A stretch of DNA of 64,000 nucleotides, taken from the NCBI RefSeq assembly GCF_000517105.1, contig NZ_KI912149.1, positions 446,712 through 510,711 of the forward strand, given 5' to 3'. Positions 20,574 to 29,535 of this stretch are shown piece by piece (positions within the stretch are counted from its first letter, which is position 1; each line of letters opens with the position of its first letter). The position numbers were made by a program, and so were the translations under genes. Below the pieces are notes generated by a model. The model saw only the letters and a list, made by a program, of their open reading frames with translations. It did no database searches and was not told the origin of the DNA. Source of the stretch: Fischerella sp. PCC 9605 (lineage in GTDB: Bacteria > Cyanobacteriota > Cyanobacteriia > Cyanobacteriales > Nostocaceae).

Positions 20574-21329
20574 TCATTTTGCTGACTGCTTTTTGCGCTT
20601 CCTTGCAATCAAGCCGGCAACTAACAGCAAAGTTCCTCCAATAGTTGTGGGTTCAGGAACTGCTGTTGCTTTCCATCTGCCTCTACCACTTACAGGGCCT
20701 TGTCCACTTACAGGAAAACCCAAGAAACCCCAAGTTCCATCTGAATCGATACTGAAAAGATCCCTCTGACTAACTCCACATCTGGGTAAGCATCCGTCCC
20801 AATTGTTTCGAGTCCCCAATAAGGGAGACCGAGGATCTCCTCCCAACACACTCAAAAGCACATCTGTCGGGCCTGGTGGAGACATTGCAAAATTTGTAGG
20901 TTTCCAAAAATAGACGAATGCTCCTACAATGCTCTGACCAGTTTCATTCAGTTCAAAAACTGTAGATGTGGGACTAGGGATTTGAAATTCAAAACCATCC
21001 AACAGCAAATCTACTGAGAAGCTGTTAACAAGAGAATATTCCTCGGGTGGTGTAAAGCGACGCGTCACATTCGATGACAGGATTGGGTCTTGAGGATTTT
21101 CGTAAACAACACCGGGTCTCAACTGTACAAAACTTCCTGAAAAGGGTTTGTATGTAAATCCTCCACTTCCGACTAACTTTCCTGATTCATCGAATAACTC
21201 TAATGTTGCCGCATTGACATCTTTAAAGGTGGCAGAAGCAGCTAGAGTTTGATCTGTGGCGACAAACCCCGCTGTCAAAACAGTTGCAGCTACAGTTGTG
21301 TTTGTTAGTAGCTTCATTGTGAATTTCAT
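20574..21329 (-). CDS. PEP-CTERM sorting-signal protein
   Basis: 251 residues. Signal peptide at the N-terminus (LLTNTTVAATVLTAGFVATD). The C-terminus is a full PEP-CTERM signal: AVPEPTTIGG, a hydrophobic helix (TLLLVAGLIA) and a basic end (RKRKK). The middle, about 190 residues, is beta-like with a Cys pair (CLPRCG) and no known domain. It is the likely substrate of the exosortase encoded next to it on the same strand. Two ATGs, at codons 1 and 5, are possible starts. Confidence 0.85.
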   Translation of the reverse strand: MKFTMKLLTNTTVAATVLTAGFVATDQTLAASATFKDVNAATLELFDESGKLVGSGGFTYKPFSGSFVQLRPGVVYENPQDPILSSNVTRRFTPPEEYSLVNSFSVDLLLDGFEFQIPSPTSTVFELNETGQSIVGAFVYFWKPTNFAMSPPGPTDVLLSVLGGDPRSPLLGTRNNWDGCLPRCGVSQRDLFSIDSDGTWGFLGFPVSGQGPVSGRGRWKATAVPEPTTIGGTLLLVAGLIARKRKKQSAK

Positions 21330-21774
21330 AAATTTTATACCTTTGATGGGCGTGATTGCAGGAATAACTGCAAGGCAAGCATCGTAGGTTGTCAGTGCGA
21401 TAAAAAAATAGGTGGTGTTAATTTAAATATGAACTGTGCGGCTCTAAGGTCATCTTGCAACTTGCTCGCACTGAAACTTTCCTTACTTTGGATGCAAGGA
21501 ATTCTAAGTCTGAGATAGTCTATTTCTTATCCTTACAGATACCTGCCTAAGGGTAACTGCAAATTCTATAGTTCGTAGACGATATTGTTACACTGCTATT
21601 GTTGAGTTTTTCATCTTTCTGTTACTAGTTGCAACGTCAGATAAGCTAGTTAAGCCAGCCAGTTAAGACAGTTAATACAACAACAATCTGTCCGTGATGG
21701 CAAATAACTAAGTCACTGTATACCTTCACCCCCTCCCCCCGCATTTTGGAACTGGGCAAGATTCAGTTAAGATA
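21330..21774. other. Intergenic region between PEP-CTERM gene and riboswitch
   Basis: About 440 AT-rich bases with divergent promoters expected. No repeat array or gene seen. Short runs of GTTAAG/CAGTTAAG repeats occur around 21640-21680. Confidence 0.4.
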
Positions 21775-21970
21775 ACAAGGCAACTGTGAACCGTAACAAA
21801 ATAGGGAAACACCGGTGTAAGTCCGGGGCTGTGCCGCAGCTGTAAAGGGATTTTAGATTTTAGATTCTAGATTTTAGATTGGCATTAATCCAAAATCCAA
21901 AATCTAAAATTGCCTAAGCCAGAACGCCTATGTGTTACTAACTCACTCTATTTCCTGCGTTGCACGGGAA
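21775..21970 (+). promoter_or_regulatory. Cobalamin (B12) riboswitch
   Basis: The core matches the cobalamin aptamer: ATAGGGAAACACCGGTGTAA, then GTCCGGGGCTG and GCCGCAGCTGTAA (21802-21845), then GCCAGAACGCCT downstream (21917-21930), and a 3' part ending GCACGGGAAAGGAG just before the ATG. The variable arm between the two halves (about 21850-21912) is made of TTTTAGAT repeats that fold back on ATCCAAAATCTAAAAT. The GGAG in the tail could be the ribosome site, so B12 may block translation of the cobalt chelatase gene. Confidence 0.9.
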
Positions 21971-21987
21971 AGGAGCTTTAACTGAGA

Positions 21988-23010
21988 ATGCTTATTTTTG
22001 ACACAACAAATCTGAACCAACCAGAATACCCAAGCGTCGAAACTCTAGAATTGCCACCATTGCCAATTAAGCGTCCTGTGTTGATGATTGGTCATGGCAC
22101 TAGGGATGCAGATGGAAGGCAGGCTTTATTAGATTTTGCTGCGATTTATCAAACTTTAGATCGATCGCGTCCAGTCGTACCTTGTTTTCTGGAATTGACT
22201 GGCCCGACAATTCAAGAAGGTATCGACCAGTGTGTAGAACAAGGCTACACAGAATTCTCTGTCTTACCAGTGCTGCTATTTGCCGCACGGCATAATAAGT
22301 TTGATGTTACGAATGAGCTTGACCGCGCTAAGGCTAAGTATCCGCAGTTGAAGTTTCATTACGGGCGGCATTTTGGAATTACCCCCGGTATTATCGAATT
22401 GTGGCGATCGCGTTTAGCAGAACTCGACAAACCAGAAAATAACCCCCTGCAAATCTCTCGTGCTGACACAGTTCTGTTGTTTGTCGGTCGTGGTTCCAGC
22501 GATCCCGATGCTAATGGTGATGTTTACAAACTCGCTCGTATTCTTTGGGAAGGTAGCGGCTACTCAACTGTCGAAACCTGCTTTATCGGCATTACTCACC
22601 CCAGACTAGAAGAAGGTTTCCGTCGCGCCCGTTTATACCAACCAAAACGCATTATTGTCCTACCATACTTCCTGTTTACTGGCGCTTTAGTGAAAAAAAT
22701 CTTTAACATCACTGCCCAACAGCAGGAACAATATCCAGAAATTTCCATGACCTGTTTGCCAGAAATGGGACTGCATCCCCAGCTATTTTCTGTACTCAGA
22801 GAGCGAGAAATCGAAACCCAACTGGGACAAGTGCAGATGAATTGTGAAATGTGTAAATTCCGCCTCGCTGCCATATCAAATCACCACGGACACAATCATT
22901 CTCATGACCACCACCATCACGATCATCACAATCACGACCACTCCCACCCGCCTGTAGACCCATATGCAGATATAGAGCAGTACCATCAAAAAATTTGGCA
23001 AGCACCCTAA
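21988..23010 (+). CDS. cbiX: Sirohydrochlorin chelatase (CbiX/SirB) with His-rich tail
   Basis: 340 residues holding two CbiX-type halves, as in long cobaltochelatases. The first begins [20 protein letters not shown] with His36 as likely metal ligand. The second begins [19 protein letters not shown], where the His is replaced by Arg. It inserts Co2+ (B12 route) or Fe2+ (siroheme) into sirohydrochlorin. The cobalamin riboswitch directly upstream argues for cobalt. The C-terminus (about 294-322) has dense His runs ([19 protein letters not shown]) that may store or deliver metal. CEMCKF could bind metal too. Confidence 0.9.
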   Translation: MLIFDTTNLNQPEYPSVETLELPPLPIKRPVLMIGHGTRDADGRQALLDFAAIYQTLDRSRPVVPCFLELTGPTIQEGIDQCVEQGYTEFSVLPVLLFAARHNKFDVTNELDRAKAKYPQLKFHYGRHFGITPGIIELWRSRLAELDKPENNPLQISRADTVLLFVGRGSSDPDANGDVYKLARILWEGSGYSTVETCFIGITHPRLEEGFRRARLYQPKRIIVLPYFLFTGALVKKIFNITAQQQEQYPEISMTCLPEMGLHPQLFSVLREREIETQLGQVQMNCEMCKFRLAAISNHHGHNHSHDHHHHDHHNHDHSHPPVDPYADIEQYHQKIWQAP

Positions 23011-23088
23011 GAAATGATGAATTATGAATTATGAATGATGAATGATAAAAGAGTTTCATAATTCATCATTCATAATTCATAATTTTTT
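23011..23088. repeat. Heptamer-based hairpin (ATGAATT/AATTCAT)
   Basis: GAATTATGAATTATGAATGA is followed by its near-complement TCATTCATAATTCATAATT, giving a long A/T hairpin between cbiX and sipA that ends in TTTTTTG. It could end the cbiX transcript. Confidence 0.6.
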
Positions 23089-23091
23089 GTT

Positions 23092-23337
23092 ATGTCCAAA
23101 GAATTTTCCATCGGTAGCAAAGTCCGCGTTGTCGCCCTACCGCCCTACGTTAAAACCGCCGATCCTATGCCTATGCTGCGTCCTCCCGATGTGATTCGCA
23201 TTGGTGAAGAGGGTGTGGTACTTGATCGCCGTCCCGGAGGATACTGGGGTGTCCGCTTTGCTAGGGGAGCCTTTCTCATGGAAAGCCAATACATCGACAG
23301 CATAGAATCTCCCCAAGCTGAGAATAGCAGCCAGTAA
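23092..23337 (+). CDS. sipA: SipA-like regulatory protein (DUF3148)
   Basis: 81 residues, an SH3-like beta barrel by family. The start (MSKEFSIGSKVRVVALPPYV), the central LRPPDVIRIGEEG and RRPGGYWGVRFARGAFLMES are the conserved core of the cyanobacterial/plastid DUF3148 family. In Synechococcus SipA binds and stimulates the histidine kinase NblS (Hik33), which controls high-light genes including hli genes. Three HLIP loci in this window are possible distant targets. Small, complete and likely expressed from its own promoter in the hairpin region. Confidence 0.8.
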   Translation: MSKEFSIGSKVRVVALPPYVKTADPMPMLRPPDVIRIGEEGVVLDRRPGGYWGVRFARGAFLMESQYIDSIESPQAENSSQ

Positions 23338-23375
23338 TTGTAAACTTATGTTAAGTGATTATTCTGGTCTGCATA

Positions 23376-23936
23376 ATGATTTCCCGTCGCAATTTTTTAA
23401 GCATATTATTCGCTAGCTGTTTTGCGCTGATCGGTTGGTTGAATTTTGCCCCAGCAGCGAATGCGCTGGGTGGCAAACTTCCCTTTGTCAATCAACCCGC
23501 ACCAGAGTTTACTTTGTCCACCAACTCTGGTGATGGCAAAATTTCCCTCTCTGATTATCGCGGTCAGTGGGTAGTCCTTTACTTTTACCCAAAAGACTTC
23601 ACTCCTGGTTGCACTATAGAAGCTCGTCGCTTTCAGCAAGACTTGCCTAAATATATAGAAAAAAACGCGCAAGTAATTGGTGTTAGTGCTGACGATGTTG
23701 ATTCTCACGCCGAATTCTGTGATTCGGAGGGGCTAAAATTTCCTCTGTTGGCGGATACAACGGGCGCAGTGAGTAAAGCCTACGGTTCTTGGCTGAGCTT
23801 TGTTTCTATGCGCCATACGTTTATCATCGATCCACAGGGAATGTTGCGGGAGACTTTTGTGAAAGTTAATCCAGCTATCCATAGCCAAGAAGTGCTAGCC
23901 CGACTAGAGGAATTGCAACAAGCTACCGCCTCATAA
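23376..23936 (+). CDS. Exported or membrane-anchored peroxiredoxin (BCP/PrxQ type)
   Basis: 186 residues from the ATG at 23376. A GTG at 23355 would add seven. The twin-Arg start MISRRNFLSILFASCFALIG with hydrophobic stretch ending at NALGG looks like a Tat-type signal or anchor. The peroxidase domain has the peroxidatic Cys in FTPGCTIEA and the Arg and Thr pocket. The resolving Cys that PrxQ proteins carry five residues on is replaced by Arg (CTIEARR). A later Cys (EFCDSEG) could act instead. It likely reduces peroxides at the thylakoid lumen or periplasm. Confidence 0.85.
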   Translation: MISRRNFLSILFASCFALIGWLNFAPAANALGGKLPFVNQPAPEFTLSTNSGDGKISLSDYRGQWVVLYFYPKDFTPGCTIEARRFQQDLPKYIEKNAQVIGVSADDVDSHAEFCDSEGLKFPLLADTTGAVSKAYGSWLSFVSMRHTFIIDPQGMLRETFVKVNPAIHSQEVLARLEELQQATAS

Positions 23937-23946
23937 CTTTTAGCTG

Positions 23947-24756
23947 TTACTTACCAGCATAAACTGCGATCGCATGTGGTACTGGACGATTTGTGGAAAT
24001 AAAAGATTTGCCATCCACAATTAGTCCAGTGCTACCACCACCATCTAGCATGGCTTGGGCACTAGCACCAAAGCTTCTGAGAACTTGAGATGCGTCAATT
24101 TGACGAGCATAGTTACTTGAATATAAAAGTACTGTTTCTTTCACACCATCACTGTTATCATCTCGAACACCAACAAAGGTTCGCGGTAAATATTTACTAG
24201 CAGATTTATTTGCACCTGTATCCAATAGGCCGATAACTTCAGGGAAACGGTTGAATGTCTGTTGGATATATGCCTGAATATTTGCACTTCCTAGTAAAGG
24301 ATTAAAGGCAAATGTGCGAATCTGACCAGGGTATTCTTTACCTATAGCGTAGCCGTAGGTAATCAAATTTCCATGCACTTTCAAGCCAAAAGCAATTCCC
24401 GTTGGGTTATCGCGGGTCGAAAAAAACGCACCATTCACAACAACTTTTGCTTTGCGGGATGATGTGTTTTGGTTAACGGCATCTTGCCAAAAATTGCTGA
24501 GCGTTTTTTTGCTGACTCGGTCATTAGGAGTGCTATCTACTGCACCGATTAAGTTTTCTATCGTCGCTTTGGCAGTATTGACAACGGTGACATATTCTAA
24601 CTTTCCGTTTGTATCATCTTTTTTGTATACTTGTACGCCAGTATCTTCAAGAATTGGCTGAAAGCCAGAAGGGATTGATAGTGCCTGCGCTGTATAGCTG
24701 TGGGAGATGGAAATTACAGCCGTGACGATACCTAATAGTAATTTTTGCGACTTCAC
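23947..24756 (-). CDS. Secreted phosphodiester glycosidase-like (NAGPA) protein
   Basis: 269 residues. Signal peptide MKSQKLLLGIVTAVISISHS to the site near AQALS. The NAGPA/DUF2233 fold is shown by VVNGAFFSTRDN, the late MLDGGGSTGLIVDGK and the final RPVPHAIAVY. In mammals this domain removes GlcNAc from phosphodiesters. Bacterial members act on cell-wall or exopolysaccharide links. The ends of this gene and the convergent peroxiredoxin are only 10 bp apart. Substrate unknown. Confidence 0.8.
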   Translation of the reverse strand: MKSQKLLLGIVTAVISISHSYTAQALSIPSGFQPILEDTGVQVYKKDDTNGKLEYVTVVNTAKATIENLIGAVDSTPNDRVSKKTLSNFWQDAVNQNTSSRKAKVVVNGAFFSTRDNPTGIAFGLKVHGNLITYGYAIGKEYPGQIRTFAFNPLLGSANIQAYIQQTFNRFPEVIGLLDTGANKSASKYLPRTFVGVRDDNSDGVKETVLLYSSNYARQIDASQVLRSFGASAQAMLDGGGSTGLIVDGKSFISTNRPVPHAIAVYAGK

Positions 24757-25195
24757 TGAAATATTTATTATATTTAGGGTTGCGATCGCCCAGCCTTTTC
24801 AAGGTGGGTGAAAAATCTGCTTTCATTGCCTGATTTTTCCTGATTCGACTTGGTGTCTTAGTGTCTTGGTGAGACCAGCCCCCTCAGGAGTGAGACCACT
24901 TCCCGTCTTGGCTTCTGCCTATAGGGGAAAGTGGCGAACCCGAAGGGCTTGGTGCTTTTAGGGGGGACTGGCGTAGACGCCCCTTGTGGGCGGCTCAAGG
25001 TAGAGTACCCGTAGACGCGCAGCGGTGAACCAGCGCGCTCCAAAGGGGGTTCTCCCCCAATCCCCACTCCCTGTCGGTCGTGGGGGCCCCGAGTCCCCCA
25101 TGAGCGACTGGTGAACCCGGAGGGCTTCTCGCAGAGTAGGGTGGTTAAATAAAATTTATTTTTTCACCACAAAGACACCAAGACACGAAGAAAAC
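24757..25195. repeat. Mosaic of GC-rich dispersed repeats
   Basis: Contains ACTTGGTGTCTTAGTGTCTT, GTGAGACCACTTCCCGTCTT, GCCTATAGGGGAAAGTGGCG, CCCGTAGACGCGCAGCGGTG and GGGGGCCCCGAGTCCCCCAT. The same modules appear in different order at 28340-28640, 48410-48530, 53783-53945 and 61665-61960. The stretch ends with TTTTTCACCACAAAGACACC. No protein supported. Confidence 0.75.
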
Positions 25196-26026
25196 TTATT
25201 TTTTAGGATTGCACCACCAAAGGGCTAGTTGCGATCGCCTGATGATTTAAGCGTTGGTGTATTGCGTCATTGTACACGGTTGGGATGGCAGTATACGGGT
25301 TTGGACATAGTATCAATTTCATTGTGTTGAGATCTAACGACAGCATTTGGTGTAGTGACAACTGGTGAGTTGGATAGTAAAGCATTCCCACGGCTAGAAT
25401 AAATCGATAGACTTTATGTGTATTATTTAATACAGTAACGTGTTTACGTGCTATGAATTATCAGCGATCGCAAAGTGCCATAGCATACTTAATTACCCAC
25501 AATTCATGACCTGGATGTCATAACAATCTATCGGTCTGCTTCGACGATTCAAGCGTTCACACGTTGATACAACACGTTTTGCGATTGCGCACACCTTATT
25601 TATAAACTTATATTGGTATAAAATTTTACTTAATATCAGTCAAACATAATTTGATATATTCAACACTAATAGTATTAAAAGCATATAAAGGATATGCATA
25701 CAAGGCGCTTTTAATCAGAAATTGATGTTACAACACTTGATTAAATAAGTTATAGTTCTGTGCAGTTACATGTCGAATGTATATAATGCTATCTTTTTTC
25801 CTTCTTTAGAATTTTTTTATAAAATAAAGTACGAAAATCTTTCTATAGAAGGATGAAAACGGGAACGCCGCCTTTAAACTGAACGTCACTGTTTCCTGTT
25901 TGGGCTGAATAGAAGTCTAGACAACGGGGGTAGGTAGTGAAGAGCTTATTTGTCCCCTCATTATTGTTCACCATTGTATAGCATTCTGCCTAAAGCTAAG
26001 CCACCAGATTATAGGTTGTATCTGTC
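25196..26026. other. Long intergenic region upstream of GH65 gene
   Basis: About 830 bp, mostly AT-rich, with a few GCGATCGC sites. No gene was accepted. A 62-codon leftward frame at 25203-25391 has no family character. The region probably contains the GH65 promoter and a long leader, but no regulatory structure was recognised. Confidence 0.4.
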
Positions 26027-28231
26027 ATGCTAGACTTGACCATTGAAACTTCCCAAGTACATCAGCAACTAATTGACTCTACTGATTGGAACATTATTGA
26101 AACAGAGTTTGACCCCACTAGGCTACATCATCAAGAAACAGTCTTTACCCTCAGCAACGGGTATTTGGGAACGCGAGGTTCATTTGAAGAGGGGTATCCC
26201 AACGATAGTTCGGCAACGATGATTCATGGGGTTTATGATGACGTTGCGATCGCCACTACAGAATTAGTTAACTGTCCCAACTGGCTGCCGTTTGTAGTGA
26301 AGGTAGCTGGGGAACGCTTCCGCATGGACAGTGGCGAAATCCTTAACTACGAACGTCGCCTCGATATGCGTCTGGGTATAGTCAGCCGGGAAGTACGGTG
26401 GCGCAGTCCCGCAGGGCACACTTTAGAATTTCACTTTGAGCGGTTTGCCAGTCTAGCAAGTCAACATTTTTTGGCGATCAGGTGTCAGGTTACATCTGTA
26501 GATTTTGAGGGTGATATTGAGGTAGAAGTTGAATTTCATCCCGAACCGCACACCCAAGGTGTCAAACACTGGAAAACAGTCAAACAAGGTGGCTTAGATA
26601 ATATTATCTGGCTGCACAGCCAAACTCTGCATTCTGCAATCGAATTGGGGATGGCAGCTAAGCTGATTGTAGAAGGTGAAGAAGTAGCACCCGTGCGCGT
26701 GCATCAGCTAGAACATCACAGCCCCAAACTTGTCACCACTTTGCAAGTTGAACCCGGCAAAGCTGTCAGTCTCGAAAAGATTATTACTCTCTACACTTCC
26801 AGGGAAACACCAACTCCTGCGGAAGCAGCCATGATTCGGCTAGTTGCTGCACCTAGCTATTCAACCTTGCTAGCGGCGCACATTGCTGCATGGGATGGGG
26901 TATGGCAAGAAAGTGATGTGATTATTGAAGGCGATCGCCTCGCGCAGTTGAGCGTCCGCTACAATCTCTTTCAATTGCTTGCCGTTGCGCCGCGTTACGA
27001 CGATCGCGTCAGCATTCCTCCCAAAACCCTTTCTGGCTTTGCTTATAGCGGACATATCTTTTGGGACACGGAAATTTTCATCCTGCCTTTGCTGATTCAC
27101 ACTCAACCAGCATTAGCACGTAACTTGCTCAACTACCGCTACCACACTCTACGTGGGGCGCGGCGCAAAGCCCAGGAAATGGGATACAAGGGAGCTTTTT
27201 ATGCTTGGGAGAGTGCTAGCACTGGTGATGAGGTGACTCCTCGTTGGGTAAGCGATCCTAACGGTAAACAAGTCCGCATCTGGTGCGGTGATATTGAAGT
27301 GCATATCAACACTGACGTAGCTTACGGTGCTTGGCAATACTGGCAGACAACCGGTGATGATGAATGGATGCGCGACTATGGCGCGGAAATAATTCTAGAT
27401 ACGGCGGTGTTCTGGGAAAGCCGTGTAGAGTGGAATAACCAACGTCATTGTTACGACATCCGTGATGTGATTGGCCCGGATGAAAATCACGATCGCGTAG
27501 ATAATAATGCTTTCACTAATTTATTGGTGCAGTGGCATTTGCAAACTGCTTTAGCGCTATTAGATTGGCTGGAAAAGTCCTATCCCGATGAAGCAACACA
27601 ACTGGCAGAAAAACTTAACTTAGAGCCACAACAACTGGAACTTTGGGCTGATATCTCCAACCGTCTCTATATCAATCACGATGTAGAAACTGGTTTGATT
27701 GAACAGTTTGAAGGCTTCTATAACTTAGAATATGTCAACTTTGCTGATTACGAACCGCGCACCAAATCCATGCAAGGACTGTTGGGAGTAGAAGCCACCA
27801 GCCAAAAGCAGATTCTCAAGCAGCCAGATGTGTTGATGCTAATGTACTTGCTGCGCGATCGCTTTGATAGCAAAACCTTGCAAACCAACTGGGACTATTA
27901 CAGCCCCCGCACCGATCATACCTATGGTTCTTCGCTTGGGCCAGCAGTTCACGCCATCTTAGCTTGCGACATCAATCAACCAGCTGAAGCCTACACTCAT
28001 TTTACGCGGGCGGCAATGGTAGATTTAGCAGATGTGCGGCGTAACGCCCATGAAGGCATTCACGCCGCTAGTGCAGGTGGAGTTTGGCAATCTGCGATCT
28101 TTGGATTTGGCGGCGTACGCATGACTCAATTTGGGCCCATTGCTTGTCCAAATCTCCCACCCAGCTGGACACGTCTGAAGTTTCGGTTGAAATGGCGCAA
28201 TCAGTCCTATGAGTTTGATTTGACAAAGTGA
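26027..28231 (+). CDS. Glycoside hydrolase family 65 phosphorylase
   Basis: 734 residues, close to the usual size of GH65 disaccharide phosphorylases (maltose, trehalose, kojibiose, nigerose). Three parts: an N-terminal beta domain (1-270, with FTLSNGYLGTRGSFEEGYP), a helical barrel (about 320-690) and a short C-terminal beta end. The catalytic acid is expected in IGPDENHD (Glu near 486). FWDTEIFILP and ASTGDEVTP are other family blocks. It would release glucose 1-phosphate from an alpha-glucoside using phosphate. No phosphoglucomutase partner is adjacent, and the exact sugar cannot be read from the sequence. Confidence 0.9.
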   Translation: MLDLTIETSQVHQQLIDSTDWNIIETEFDPTRLHHQETVFTLSNGYLGTRGSFEEGYPNDSSATMIHGVYDDVAIATTELVNCPNWLPFVVKVAGERFRMDSGEILNYERRLDMRLGIVSREVRWRSPAGHTLEFHFERFASLASQHFLAIRCQVTSVDFEGDIEVEVEFHPEPHTQGVKHWKTVKQGGLDNIIWLHSQTLHSAIELGMAAKLIVEGEEVAPVRVHQLEHHSPKLVTTLQVEPGKAVSLEKIITLYTSRETPTPAEAAMIRLVAAPSYSTLLAAHIAAWDGVWQESDVIIEGDRLAQLSVRYNLFQLLAVAPRYDDRVSIPPKTLSGFAYSGHIFWDTEIFILPLLIHTQPALARNLLNYRYHTLRGARRKAQEMGYKGAFYAWESASTGDEVTPRWVSDPNGKQVRIWCGDIEVHINTDVAYGAWQYWQTTGDDEWMRDYGAEIILDTAVFWESRVEWNNQRHCYDIRDVIGPDENHDRVDNNAFTNLLVQWHLQTALALLDWLEKSYPDEATQLAEKLNLEPQQLELWADISNRLYINHDVETGLIEQFEGFYNLEYVNFADYEPRTKSMQGLLGVEATSQKQILKQPDVLMLMYLLRDRFDSKTLQTNWDYYSPRTDHTYGSSLGPAVHAILACDINQPAEAYTHFTRAAMVDLADVRRNAHEGIHAASAGGVWQSAIFGFGGVRMTQFGPIACPNLPPSWTRLKFRLKWRNQSYEFDLTK

Positions 28232-28235
28232 AAGG

Positions 28236-28654
28236 GACTGGGGATTAGGGATTGGGGATTGGGTTTTCACGCCTAAAAATTATGGAATTCTGCTTTACCC
28301 ACAGACAAATTTTGGTATTGGGTACTAGGGACTTGGGACTGGTGAGACCACTTCCCGTCTTGGCTTCTGCCTATAGGGGAAAGTGGCGTAGACGCCCGTC
28401 AGGGCGGTGAGCAGCGCGGTCTTGGGGGTTTCCCCCATGTAGACGCGCGCAGCGCGGTGAGACCAGCCCCCGTCTTGGCGGTCTCCGTCACGATGGGGGA
28501 CTGGCGAACCCGAAGGGCTTCCCGAAGGGTACGACTGCGTAGACGCGCGCAGCGCGGCTCAAGGCAGAGTACCCGTAGACGCGCGCAGCGCGGCTCAAGG
28601 CAGAGTAGGGCTTCTCGTAGAGTACCCGAAGGGGGACTAGGAAAAACCCAATAC
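28236..28654. repeat. Dispersed modular repeat, copy 2 (reverse orientation)
   Basis: Reverse complement of the element at 13619-13848 at both ends (GGATTGGGTTTTCACGCCTA with the ATGGAATTCTGCTTTACCCA block on the left, GGGACTAGGAAAAACCCAAT on the right). The middle is much longer and made of GTAGACGCGCGCAGCGCGG units and relatives. The element begins five bases after the GH65 stop. It is followed by CCCAATACCCAGTACC short repeats. Confidence 0.7.
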
Positions 28655-28955
28655 TAACGTATTACCAACCCAGTACCCAATACCCAATACCCAGTACCCA
28701 GTCCTCAGTAAAGAGTACCCTCAAGCGTGGAGCGGCGTTCCGAGCGGGGTAGTATTACTATTACTACTCTAATGAGTCAATCTAAATATTCTCTCAAGCG
28801 TTCCTGCTAATTAGGAACGCTTTTTATGTTGAAGGCTAAAAAGCCTACTTCGTAAACTTCATAACATGCACCCTTTTAAATTTGGGGAAAAGTGTCATCA
28901 AATCTTCTCCCCATCACCCCATCTGTCTAAATGGGAAAATTAAAAGCTTTACAGC
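28655..28955. other. Intergenic region with terminator
   Basis: Short repeats of the type TACCCAATACCCAGTACC (28668-28705) lead into AT-rich sequence and a hairpin terminator at 28797-28826. No gene seen. Confidence 0.5.
28797..28826 (+). terminator. Rho-independent terminator
   Basis: AGCGTTCCT at 28797-28805 pairs with AGGAACGCT at 28813-28821, followed at once by TTTT. The T-run direction fits rightward transcription (GH65 gene or the repeat). Confidence 0.75.
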
Positions 28956-29318
28956 TTAGCCAATGGTTACTTGACTGGTATCGACAGCAGCAGCTCCATT
29001 AACACCTCGGGCTACAGAAACCATTTTGTTAAGAATATTTTGATTGGGAACTTTACCTTTTAACACAACAGTGCTGCCAGTTTGAGCAACCCAGAGAGTA
29101 TCGACATCATCCAGCTGCTGATCTTGGTCAAATGCAAGCGCTACACGCTTTGCTAAACCGCTTTCGTCATATTCCCCATTCAATCCCATACGCTCAGGGG
29201 GAATTTGTTGAGTAGCAGCAGGTGCAGCAGCCTGTTGTTGCTGTACTTGCTGGGGAGCAGGATTTACTTGAGCATTTTGAGGTTTTTCTAGTCCAAACAG
29301 TCTTTTTAACCAACCCAT
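28956..29318 (-). CDS. BON-domain protein
   Basis: 120 residues. Begins MGWLKRLFGLEKPQN, an amphipathic start with no signal peptide, then a Gln/Ala/Pro-rich linker (about 16-40), then a BON domain (about 48-120) with STVVLKGKVPNQNILNKM and ARGVNGAAAVDTSQVTI. BON domains bind phospholipids or cell-envelope components. In cyanobacteria such small ones are common and mostly uncharacterised. Monocistronic. A clear ATG with AGGAGAAAAAG-like sequence just upstream supports the start. Confidence 0.75.
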   Translation of the reverse strand: MGWLKRLFGLEKPQNAQVNPAPQQVQQQQAAAPAATQQIPPERMGLNGEYDESGLAKRVALAFDQDQQLDDVDTLWVAQTGSTVVLKGKVPNQNILNKMVSVARGVNGAAAVDTSQVTIG

Positions 29319-29535
29319 AAACTTTTTCTCCTATAAGGCTAATAACCATCTGTAATATTAAAAGCAGACCATAGGAGCTACATCTGTCCATAACCTGATT
29401 TTTAGTTAGAAAGACTCCTACTACCGGATGAAAAATTAGCGATCGCCCTTCTCATCCCCAAGCATTTTTTAAAGAGTTTTTCTTCTCTTAACAAATATTT
29501 GCAACACAACCCTATTTGAGGAATTAACCTCAGTT
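29319..29535. other. Short intergenic region
   Basis: AT-rich spacer between the BON gene and the end of the NACHT gene, both leftward. One HIP1 site at 29440. Nothing else seen. Confidence 0.4.

Noticed and set aside
25203-25391. 62-codon leftward frame upstream of the GH65 gene
   Set aside because: No ribosome site, no family character, within AT-rich intergenic DNA.
28457-28657. 66-codon Arg-rich frame
   Set aside because: Produced by GCGCGCAGCGCGG repeats of the mosaic element, not a protein.
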